Below, in pieces: positions 34,740-43,222 of a stretch of DNA of 43,222 nucleotides (its first letter is position 1; each line of letters starts with the position of its first letter). The stretch spans positions 1 through 43,222 of the forward strand of contig KN880617.1 of the NCBI GenBank assembly GCA_000934385.1, given 5' to 3'. The position numbers and the translations under genes are program-made. Source of the stretch: Cylindrobasidium torrendii FP15055 ss-10 (lineage: Eukaryota > Basidiomycota > Agaricomycetes > Agaricales > Physalacriaceae). The notes beneath the pieces are model-generated. The model worked only from the letters and a program-made list of their open reading frames with translations. It had not been told where the DNA came from and did no database searches.

Positions 34740-35049
34740 CAGCATTTACTCGTAATATTTCCCTGACTATTCACATACCTGTCTTTATCTTACGTATATT
34801 TCTACTATCTTTTTGTGTGTCCATGCGTAACGGAGAATAAATTAACGAATAAATGAGTGTGTGATGTAATAAATAGAAATGTGTGTCCAAATGAGCGATG
34901 ATACAACGAGCTGGAAATATAGAGATGGGGTCGGATGGAGTCAAGTAGTCGGTACATGCTACATTCCGCCATCCACATACAAATACAAGGTCGTACTTAC
35001 GGCAAGTACATCTATACAACAGTTCTTCATTTATACTTTCGTCCACCCA
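34740..35049. other. Convergent 3' ends of myosin and mucin-like gene B
   Basis: 310 bases of AT-rich sequence between two facing genes. It should contain both 3' untranslated regions; no gene is visible. Confidence 0.5.
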
Positions 35050-37066
35050 TCAGAGTGCCCACTGTCCTCGCTCGAACCTGGTTTGTGTCGTCGGACCTGC
35101 AGGCCAAGCGTCAGCAAAAAACGAGTGAACCCCGGAAAACGAAAATGGGCGCACGTTCAAAAGGGTCTTCCTCTGAAGAACCATAGTCGGACTCAGGCGG
35201 GGGCTCGTCTGGATCTTCAAATTGTTGATATTATTGTTATGTCCCGAAGACGTCGAGGCCGAGCGCACAACGCTCTGTGGACGTGATTCCGTATAGCTCT
35301 CCAGCGTCGTCGGTGGCGAAATTGGGCGCCACTCCGCACCTACACGCACCACCTTGCCTTGTGTGTATGTGCGTGGTGGAGGCGCGACTGTGGCATGCGG
35401 GTAGGATGCCTCAGAGTGCAAGTCTGGGTCGAGGTAGAACGAGTCGTCGACATCGACGTCCTTGTCAGGGCCGGATATCCCAGAGTAAACGGACGGCGTG
35501 GTGCGTCCGGATGACACCGAGCCTGTCGTTGCCAGTCCGTATGCAGCATTGGTCGGGCTGTGTGCATCGTCGAAGGGGTTTCCATAGGCGATGGCACTTG
35601 GCTGGGACATGTTGTACACTGCTCCTCCCATTCCTCCTGCTCCTACACTGGCACCAATGGCAGGCCCGTGGATCGTCCCTGGAACAGCTGGAGTAGACAG
35701 AGTTTTGTACAAGTCTCCCTGTGTCTGCGGTGAGACCCCTCTTGCTGCAGCAGTCGGTGACCTCTGGCGCATTGGAGGAGGGCTGTACGAGTCCCGGAAC
35801 GGGTCCTCCTCTTGGATAGGGATCGGGCTGGATGGACGTTGGAAGCCGTGTATCCAGTTGATGCGGCGGTCACGCCTGAGACGACGTCGACGGCACACGG
35901 CCAACAATACGGCGATGGCAATAACGACGACTCCGATGGAAGTGAACGTGCCAGCGACAGCACCTTTGTTATCAAAGAACCTGAGACTACTGTAAGCTGA
36001 CTACCCCTCAGAAAGGATGGTGAACTGCGTACGATGAAGATGCAGCACCAGATACCGACGTAGGCGCCGAGCTCTCCGTAGAGGTAGAGACAGATCCATC
36101 TGGTGCTGTAGATATATCCACATGCGCAGTAGTTGGCTGCTGGAAGATTGGTGCAGACACATTCAGGGTGGTCACAGGCGTAGCTGTTGCTACCATTCAG
36201 CGGACCGGTAGGCATGCGGTCAAGGGTGTAGACACATACGTTCAGCGCTCCTCTGACCATCTGGCGTTGCTTGGGGAGATGGAGGGTTAGGCGTTTGGGT
36301 GCGAGTGGATTCAGCAGCAACAGTCGAAGGCGGTCCCCTGGCATCCGTGCTGGACGACGAGGCATTGTTTGGTCCCTGGCCAGCCTGGGTGCTTTCTTCT
36401 TTTGACGCGTTTGTTGTCGCCGATGATACAGAGGTTGGGATAGGCTCGTTAGAGGTAGTCGTGTTAGATTCTTGAGACGAGGAGGGTGTGGAAGAGGGTG
36501 GAGGTGAAGATGGAGGGACATCAGAGCTAGAAGGCTCGGGCGAAAGTGAAGTTGAGGGTGAATCCGCGGACACCGACGACATGGCCTGCACAGAGGTGGC
36601 TATGGAAGAAAATGTCGCTATAGACGACTCCTGTGGATCAGAGATGGCTGCTGATGGACTGGCTGGCGCGCTTTCTCTGGGCTTGCTGCTCTCTGCAGAC
36701 GTGGTAGGGGAAAAGGACGACATGCTTCTACTCGGGAATCAGCATGCCCAGTATTTACGATAGGCAAGGCAACACGTACCCTATAATCACACTTGAGGGA
36801 AATACTTCGGATTCTATCGCGGCGAAAGAGGACGAAGATACCGGTGCCGGAAGGTCAAAAGAGGTCGTTGTCGCTTGTGATTGAGCACTGGTGCTTGATG
36901 TAGTAGAGGAAGAAAAGGAAGAGGAAGAAATGGTGGTTGGTTCCAAAGACGAAGATTCTGCGCTGATGGTTTCGCTGGGGATCGTTCCAGATGTACTGAG
37001 CGAGCTTGTCGACGCTGAACAGAACGTCGCTGCGGACGATTGTGCGCAGCTTGCAACGGAGCTCAT
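35050..37066 (-). CDS. Mucin-like single-pass membrane protein B
   Basis: The first exon begins MSSVASCAQSSAATFCSAS and is spliced (PSSVIIG, intron, SMSSFSPTTS) to further Ser/Thr/Pro-rich exons, giving an outer region of about 300 residues. The exon joins at SAE/PTATPVTTLNVS and SSSS/LRFFDNKGAVAG keep the frame. The membrane segment GTFTSIGVVVIAIAVLLAV is followed by CRRRRLRRDRR and a cytosolic tail with PIPIQEEDPFRDSYSPPP and DVDVDDSFYLDPD. The juxtamembrane FFDNKGAVAG is nearly identical to FFNNKGAVAG of gene A. As in A, there is no cleavable signal peptide. The C-terminus is uncertain. Read straight through, the frame stops at 35050. An extra intron near 35208-35276 would switch to a more protein-like tail (DPDEPPPESDYGSSEEDPFE) with a stop at 35111. 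Function unknown; a wall sensor or adhesion role is plausible. Confidence 0.75.
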
Positions 37067-37985
37067 AAACGCCAAAGAGAAAGAGAACAGCGATGTTCGG
37101 CTTTGGCACCAATGATAGCTTCTACAGGCGAGTGTCGGACACGCTTGCACAATTTGAGAAGGTCTTTGCGTGACCTCTAGCAGATGGTAGGAGCGTGCAA
37201 TGAATCGACCATGCCCAAAGCGCGGGAAAGGGAGAAATCTCGAGTACGATACGTACACAAGGTTGCTCTTTATACGTGGTCGAGCGCACACGGCTAAATC
37301 TCGATAGATTGCTGGAACCTTGCGCGAAGGGTGCATCATGTGTAAGAGGTTCATTTATGGCCGTCCCGACCGTGCCCCATAGGGACCGAGCCTCAAGGAA
37401 AGGGAGAAGTCGACATGTCTCTTTGTGACAACCATGTGCATGGGGAATCAAACTTTGATCTGTTATCAAACCGGTCATTTTGGAATGAACCTCGATCTAA
37501 AGTGCAGTCCAAGCTTTGGTAAAGTGTCGATATGCACCTGTTTTCGAGACCTGGACTGTGTTGGAGGCATACTTCAAGCTTTCCCTTGCGGTGTGTATCC
37601 GAATGTGGTCTTGTCAAGGATGGGGTGGCGAGTATACGGGTAACTCGAAACAGCACGAACAGCATGGGTCCAAGTTCCTGGAAGGAAAAGAAACATTAAG
37701 GAGTACTATAAAACAAGTCTAGATGAACAGGATAGATGGGAAATAAAGTGTACCAGCGGAGACGAAGCGAATGTGTGAGCATACAAAGGGAGATCAGTGT
37801 TCACCAAGGACAATGAAGGAATATAGGGCAACCACATATGGAGGTGGAAAGCGAGCATGCAATGGTATAACGAGCGTGCGGGTATGGAGAGGAGACAGGA
37901 ATGAAAGAAGAGGGAGCGCATCTAGAACACTTGCTCAGCATAACACACTGAAGGAATGATGGTAACGCACAGTAGTGAGGAGGAA
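37067..37985. other. Upstream region of mucin-like gene B
   Basis: No gene is supported. TATAAA on the minus strand at 37269-37274 could serve gene B with a leader of about 170 bases. The right end should hold the Rab4 3' untranslated region. Confidence 0.4.
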
Positions 37986-39076
37986 TTAACAGCATTTTGA
38001 CCCCGGTATCCAGTTCTTCACCCCGCTGAGCTTGACCGTATTTCTGCGTTTGTTGCGACCACCGCTAAGGCTGCCGAAGCTCAGCCGGCTGGAGCTATTC
38101 ACCCTTCTCAATGCTCTATCTCCGTAGCTGACTCCACTCCCAGCCTTCTCAGGATCAAGCACACCAGATTCGATGGAAAGTAGGATTGACCGGGCCGCTA
38201 GGAGAAATGGCGCCTCGACGTTGTCGCCCGACAAAGAGGATGCCTCCAGGAAGTGGACATCTGATATTTGGATCAGCCTTAGAGGTCCGGAGAGTATGAT
38301 TGAGAGCGCACCGTTCTCTGCTGCCCATCTACTTGCTTCTGCCCACTCGACCTCTCGCTCTTCATCTCTATCAGACTTGTTCCCAACTAGCACTGGTACC
38401 AGATTGGCGCTCCCTAGTGCACGAGCATCCGCCAGCCAACGAGATAGATTGACGAAGGAGTCACGACTGCTGGGCATTAGGATCCGCTGAACTAACGTCG
38501 AACTGGCTGGCGTACTTTGTGATGTCGTATACAAGAATGGCTCCGGCTGCACCGCGGTAGTAGCTTCGAGTGACCGAGCTGCGATGAGTTAGTAAGGCAT
38601 GCGTGGGATGGTGGGATAAACGGACCGGAATCTCTCCTGGCCAGCAGTATCCCATAACTGACGGATCATGAGAAGGACACGAAAAACATTGCGGAGAAAC
38701 GCACTTGGAGCTTTATCCTCTTCTCTCCAAGCTTCACCGTCCGACTAGAGAACTCGACGCCGATTGTATGTTGCGAATGGTCCTTGACTGTTTACTCTGT
38801 GAGCCGATGATTTGTATTGTAGGATTGGTGGTTATACGGACAGGAATTGTGTGTAAAGTGGTGTAAGAGACATGATTTCCCACTGCCGGCTTCACCTATG
38901 GAAAATGTCAAGTCACTTTGTGATGCTTGTATTGATGCAACGCACCAATGATGATGAACTTCATGAGAAAGTCTACCGAACACTATGAGGCGATTGGAAT
39001 GCGGCAGCGCCTTTCAGTGCGCACCGTATGTCTCCAACAATTCCGTCCCGCCCGCATCGTAATCGTCGAGTGCCAT
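37986..39076 (-). CDS. Rab4-type small GTPase
   Basis: Rab4 proteins act in recycling from early endosomes. After MALDDYDAGGTELLETYDFL the G-domain runs KFIIIGEAGSGKSCLLHHFT (P-loop), FKDHSQHTIGVEFSSRTVKL (switch I with effector Thr), [20 protein letters not shown] (switch II), GAAGAILVYDIT, LVGNKSDRD (NKxD) and EASSLSGDNVEAPF (SAL-like). This order and the words [14 protein letters not shown] and LSIESGVLDPEKAGSG are Rab4 rather than Rab2 or Rab14 in style. It ends NWIPGSKCC, a geranylgeranylated double cysteine. At least five introns are needed, two of them inside the first 20 codons. A second, shorter intron separates HNS from FKDHSQ. All motifs are intact. Confidence 0.93.
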
Positions 39077-39221
39077 GATGATGGCAAGAAGGAAAGGACG
39101 AACGCAGCTTAGCCGGATTGGTGACGTCGCCGCAACGGGCTTTGTAGACGGATTCGTCCATTTCTGATCGCATTCTCCGCCGTGAAATAAGAAGATACAG
39201 CTGCCTTTGCATTTTACATAA

Positions 39222-40825
39222 TCACCAGCCTTTCCACGGCACCCAAACATCTACAACAGTCTTTCCTCCGTCCACCTCTGGATCTACAACATAATACCAA
39301 GGATACGCTGCTGCAATCATGCACGCATGCTGGCCCACCACTTCAACCTTTTGCCCTAGCTGAAGCGTCTCCTTTTTGTCAGAACGTGTCAACAGACCGT
39401 CTGTGGTTGCAAGATGTCAGCCGAGTGATTTGGGTCGCAATGGACCCTTCTTACGCTCTTGTGACATCCGTCCAACACGCCACGACGTGCCCAACACAGC
39501 GCCAAAGTCTCCCGATGGACCCGTATCTGTTCAACGAGAGTAAATACAGAAATAAAACAGTTCCTGTGGTAAAGTTACCTTTGCTGAACGCAATTCCGCC
39601 TGCGTCAATCATGGCCTCGTCTGTCCCATTCTCTCCGCGGCCAGGATAGTACGAGACGACAGTGGCCCGAACCTTCTGCGAAATGTCGACAAAGTCCACG
39701 AGCGAGGTATGGTGTTGTTGAAGATCGTTCATGGGGTAGTTACCTAACAATGTATAGGTTCATGCTAGGCAAGCGAGTGCACACCTACCTGCATGAAGCT
39801 CCAGGTCTCCAACGAGCACCTCTTTCAGTTTGGCCCGAGCCTCTGCTCCTGCTGCATGTGCCGTAGGCGTTGACCCTACCGAAAGAGTAAAGCGGAACGC
39901 TGATGTGTCTTTCCCTAGCGACTTGAGCAAGTCAAGGGCAGCTTTTGCAGCACCATTGACTGCCTGCACTTCACTTGACAAGAACGACGACGCCTCGTCT
40001 AGCGATGTGGACGCGTACGAGTTGCCTGCGTGTGCATAGAAACCATACACCGACACATTTGTAGACTCAAATATGACTTTGAGGAGCTCTTTGAAAGACT
40101 CCCCTTCCACGGAGACACCAGCACGCCTGAGCAGTCAGCTTGTTACTCTTGTGCGCCGCAAAGGCCGCTTACTTCTGACCACCGTCAATCTTCACAAACA
40201 CAGACCATTTCCTTGGGTTTGTACGCTTGGCCTCGAAGCCGTCGAGGAACTTCACCTGGTCTGGGTGGTCCACAAGTAGACGAATGGTTGCACCATCTGC
40301 GGAGATGGCGTCCCAGATATCGGATAGGTCTTGAACCTTGTTGAGTCCCACAGGGAGACCGTAAAGGATCTGATGAACACAGTTGAACAGCAGGAACGAG
40401 GGTGGGCCGCGAACCCACATACATCCTTAACTGTCCCATCCTGCACCAAGCCGGCATTCACCACACTCCAGGCCTCCATGAGCGTCGAAACAACCACACG
40501 GTCCGTCTTGTCAGCGCTCGATATCAACTGCAGTTTCGCTCCTTCTGCTGTCTATAGTTACACAACAATGAACCCATGCGGATATTTGTATGCGCAAGGA
40601 AGAAAGGCTGACCTTGTGAGTCTTGAGGTGCGCACGAAAGTTGGTACCCCATGACTTGGATTTCTCGTGCATCTTTGCGCAATTCTGGGCAAAGACGGAG
40701 CGATCCACGATAAAGGCAGGAGTGCGCAGGTCATCCAGCGGCTTTCCTACAAACTCCTTCACAAGGGCCTCCTTAGACGGTCCATTGGAAAAGGCAATGG
40801 GAGTGCTCGTTTGTGTGAGCGACAT
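39222..40825 (-). CDS. DSD1: D-serine dehydratase, PLP- and zinc-dependent
   Basis: EC 4.3.1.18 of the eukaryotic (DSD1) type converts D-serine to pyruvate and ammonia through an aminoacrylate intermediate. It is a fold-type III PLP enzyme. The N-terminal domain has DDLRTPAFIVDRSVFAQN and FRAHLKTHK (PLP lysine). Later exons continue TDRVVVSTLMEAWSVV, GLPVGLNKVQDL, VFVKIDGG and VYGFYAHAGNSYAS. The C-terminal domain has GAVLGTSWRVGRMSQEHG and KVEVVGQHACMIAAAYPWYY; the His and Cys of these segments match the zinc ligands of the family. It ends VVDVWVPWKGW at 39222, reached through an intron after SQE. A D-threonine aldolase-like relative is possible, but the HG..QHAC pair favours DSD1. It lies downstream of the RidA gene on the same strand. 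Confidence 0.9.
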
Positions 40826-41126
40826 TATGATAACAGGAAGAAGGGAAGATGATGGTCAGAGGGGAACCCGTCGTATTCGATAAGATGAGCATGCGATACA
40901 AGGTATTATCAAATGGAGGCTTTTGGTTTCGGCTTTGACCTCAATGCATTGGTTGGATCGACACGCCGCGGCGCGCACCGTCGGTCACGTCGCGTCGAAC
41001 TGTTCGATCACTAGATCCCAGAGATAACCACAGCCCACTCGTTGCTCGTCGCGTCGCAAAACCCGTTATTTCTTTTATTTACATCGAATACACATTGAAA
41101 TCGGTGTACAATACGCGTCAACCCGC
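40826..41126. other. Spacer between RidA and D-serine dehydratase
   Basis: 301 bases between two genes on the minus strand; no gene is seen. It must hold the dehydratase promoter and the RidA 3' untranslated region. Confidence 0.5.
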
Positions 41127-41603
41127 TCAAACGGCCGCAATCGCCTCAATCTCAACGTCGACATCGAACGGAAGCTTGCCCGCCTGAATGCATGTCCTTG
41201 CAGGCTTGGGGTTGGAAGGAATCTGCGGGCGGGTAAGGAAATAAAAGTAGAGGTGTAGACCGACTTACTGTGAGGTAAACCTCGTTGACCGCGGCGAAGT
41301 CGTCCATGTTCTTCAAGAAGATGTTGACCTTGACAACCTTATCCCAAGACGAACCCGCGGCGGTGAGCACCTTGCCCAGATTGGTGAGGCATGCTTGCTG
41401 CAGAAAATTTGGTCATAAATCGAGGCATTGACAAAGCGTACACGTACAGTGTGCTCCTTGATGCCACCGGGGACGAGAGCGCCCTTCTCGTCCACGGGCG
41501 TCTGCCCCGAGAGGAAGATGAGCCCGGGCACCTTGACGGCGTGCGACAGCACGTGCGCCATCTTGGTGTTGAGCGTCTCGGTGTTGATGTGTTCGACAGA
41601 CAT
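41127..41603 (-). CDS. RidA-family enamine/imine deaminase
   Basis: RidA proteins hydrolyse reactive 2-aminoacrylate and related imines made by PLP enzymes and amino-acid oxidases. Three exons give about 125 residues, the usual size. MSVEHINTETLNTKMAHVLS opens the protein, then VPGLIFLSGQTPVDEKGALV, QACLTNLGKVLTAAG, VVKVNIFLKNMDDFAAVNEV and, after the second intron, NPKPARTCIQAGKLPFDVDV and EIEAIAAV. The Arg of PARTC is the substrate-binding arginine of active RidA enzymes and is present. The start region has LSHAV where the family usually has YSQAV. An upstream in-frame ATG at 41642 would add 13 residues that look like leader sequence. The cytosolic form is likelier. Confidence 0.9.
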
Positions 41604-42079
41604 TTTGTGGTGGATGTAGTGGGAAAAGATGTTTATAAGCAACCGTGCTTAAGAACAGTGTGGTACCATCGGACCGCCATCTCCGCCGGCGAACATTTCG
41701 CCAGGCAAAATGGCGATCAGTAGTATTGGTACAGATAAGTATTTTGAATATCGAAAAGCTTATCATCTGAGTTCAATCACTGTAGCGAGGGCTTGGATAG
41801 TGTATATGCAGTGACAAAGAGACCTTCACGAGCTTACATGAATTTTCTTCAGTAGAGTGACTTCAACGCAGGTAACCGGGCCAAATAAGCAACACGCCAG
41901 CAGTTGGACCTTCCATCGAGCAGCCCTATCTTCTTCGCGGCCTGGTCTGAAATTTCGAGTTACACTTTCTACCTATTTACAACAACACCGGTGTTTCCTG
42001 ATTCTGAAGGTCTACTTGTCGCCGGCACGTCGGCCCGCTTTCAAGACGCGATCGCGGATGTCTGTCGATCGCGTCAAAG
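41604..42079. promoter_or_regulatory. Divergent promoter region of RidA and DHFR
   Basis: Two genes point away from this 476-base stretch. A TATAAA lies on the minus strand at about 41632-41637, very close to the RidA start. I see nothing else I can name. Confidence 0.4.
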
Positions 42080-42746
42080 ATGTCTCTTCCCCTGACCATC
42101 ATCGTCGCGGCCACCAAAAACAATGGAATTGGCCAAAATGGCTCCCTTCCGTGGCGACTTCCTAAAGAAATGGCATATTTCGCGCGCGTCACGTCCAACT
42201 CAGCAGAAGGAAAACGCAACACCGTGATTATGGGGCGCACTTCCTGGGAGAGTATCCCAGCCAAATTTCGACCACTTGCGAACCGCGTCAACATTGTCGT
42301 GACACGCAACGCCGAATACGATTTGTACGAACAATCTGTTTGAACGACTAGTTTATTCTGAAAAGAGCTGCTTAAGGGGACTAGAGAAGCCACAAGCTCC
42401 CAGTTTGCGCGTCCTTGGGCTTGACAGTGCTTTCGAAGCTCTGAAGAGTATCCCAGATGTACACCGACACTTTGTGATCGGTGGTGCATCGCTCTACGAA
42501 CAAGTCCTCCAGCTGGACACTGCGCCTGCCCTAGTCGACCGTATTCTCCTCACCCGTGTACTTTCACCGGACTTGGACTGCGATACATTCATGCCGGACT
42601 TTACTTCCAATCCTGTTTGGCAGCGAGCGACGCACAGGAGCTTGTCGGAATGGGTAGGATTCGATGTGCCAGAAGGCGTGCAGGAGGAAAAGGGAATTAA
42701 GTACGAGTTCCAGATGTGGGTTCGAGCTGGACAAGGATTGGATTAG
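42080..42746 (+). CDS. Dihydrofolate reductase
   Basis: EC 1.5.1.3 regenerates tetrahydrofolate with NADPH, for thymidylate, purine and methionine synthesis. Two exons (42080-42324, 42377-42746) give 204 residues, normal for a fungal enzyme. The N-terminal strand is PLTIIVAATKNNGIGQNGSL, followed by PWRLPKEMAYFARVTS (the folate-site W and acidic residue E), VIMGRTSWESIP, RVNIVVTRN and, after the 52-base intron, FVIGGASLYEQVL (NADPH loop) and RILLTRV. It ends MWVRAGQGLD. All catalytic segments are present. Confidence 0.95.
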
Positions 42747-43222
42747 CATTTGGCAACTGTACGTTTCCAGAATTATTCGGGCTTCTAAATTCAAGTCCGA
42801 CAATTCTTACTACCGCTGCCCACATGGAAGTTGGCCCAGACCCTGGTTATCACAGCTGAAAAATTGTGGCGGCGCTGCTTTTCCTTAGTAAGCTTTCCTT
42901 TTTCGTGTGGACAGAACAATGGCGTCCACATCCCATGAGTCAGCCTCGTGTCCAGGGTCAGCTCGGTGAGACAAAGGGTCAGTGCAAAGGAACGGCTATT
43001 TGTAGCCTAGCCCTTTTACAAAAGTCACGACAATGGGCCGTTCCCGGGTCCGTGATCACGGTATAAAAGGATCGTGGCTGGCCAGTGGGTTTCGTCACTT
43101 CCCTTCCCTCCTCACCACCACGACCACCGACACAGCCACGACTACCACGACCAACATCGTCGGCCTCGACGCCTTCTCACAGGCCAGTCTCTCTACCTCG
43201 ACGCACGCTCACGGTCAACAGC
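42747..43222. other. Right-edge non-coding stretch with a TATA promoter
   Basis: No coding region is supported. The last 150 bases have a TATA box and then a run of CAC/ACC-rich, pyrimidine-rich sequence typical of a 5' leader, so a gene on the plus strand probably starts beyond the window. Confidence 0.5.
43062..43068 (+). promoter_or_regulatory. TATA box of a gene beyond the right edge
   Basis: TATAAAA followed by about 150 bases with no in-frame coding signal. The downstream stretch is rich in CCAC repeats, as in many fungal leaders. The gene itself is not in the window. Confidence 0.5.

Noticed and set aside
36488..37115. Glu/Asp-rich open frames on the plus strand
   Set aside because: They mirror the Ser/Thr-rich exons of gene B on the minus strand.

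Overview
The window is nuclear DNA of a filamentous fungus, most likely a mushroom-forming basidiomycete (Agaricomycetes). Nearly every gene is split by many introns of about 45-60 bases with GT..AG ends and short exons. Intergenic spaces are small and genes lie on both strands. The gene set is fungal: a Zn2Cys6 activator, mucin-like single-pass proteins with an F(N/D)NKGAVAG juxtamembrane motif, a GH95 fucosidase, a D-serine dehydratase and Rab/SNAP trafficking genes. There is no bacterial operon, CRISPR array, transposon or rRNA/tRNA that I can support.

Layout: secreted GH95 alpha-L-fucosidase (554-3863 +); microsomal cytochrome P450 (3997-5909 -); NUS1-type subunit of dehydrodolichyl diphosphate synthase (6436-7560 -), sharing a 133-bp divergent promoter with a Zn2Cys6 transcription factor (7694-9944 +); phosphoacetylglucosamine mutase (10119-11960 -), sharing a 130-bp divergent promoter with alpha-SNAP/SEC17 (12091-13112 +); a small lipocalin-like protein (13677-14395 +); D-amino-acid oxidase (14964-16484 -); mitochondrial ribosomal protein bL36m (about 17530-17879 -); a large unrecognised polytopic membrane protein (18064-22190 -); a secreted S33/TAP-like alpha/beta hydrolase with lesions (23025-25074 -); an unrecognised single-TM protein (25832-27178 +); mucin-like membrane protein A (27950-29705 +); a short-tailed class V-like myosin (30997-34739 +); mucin-like membrane protein B (35050-37066 -); Rab4-type GTPase (37986-39076 -); D-serine dehydratase (39222-40825 -); RidA (41127-41603 -); dihydrofolate reductase (42080-42746 +); and a TATA promoter of a gene lying beyond the right edge.

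Themes: NUS1 (dolichol), AGM1 (UDP-GlcNAc) and SEC17 (vesicle fusion) serve glycosylation and secretion and sit within about 7 kb. D-amino-acid oxidase, D-serine dehydratase and RidA form a D-amino-acid breakdown set. In it the dehydratase makes the reactive enamine/imine that RidA-family enzymes destroy, and those two genes are neighbours on one strand. Two related mucin-like membrane proteins bracket a myosin that has a class V motor but lacks the usual cargo-binding tail.

Most exon structures were worked out by eye from frame, splice signals and protein-family continuity. For the GH95 gene the 16 exons sum to an exact multiple of three (825 codons plus stop), and for the myosin the six exons give 1164 codons plus stop. 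Both depend on manual splice choices that RNA data could test.
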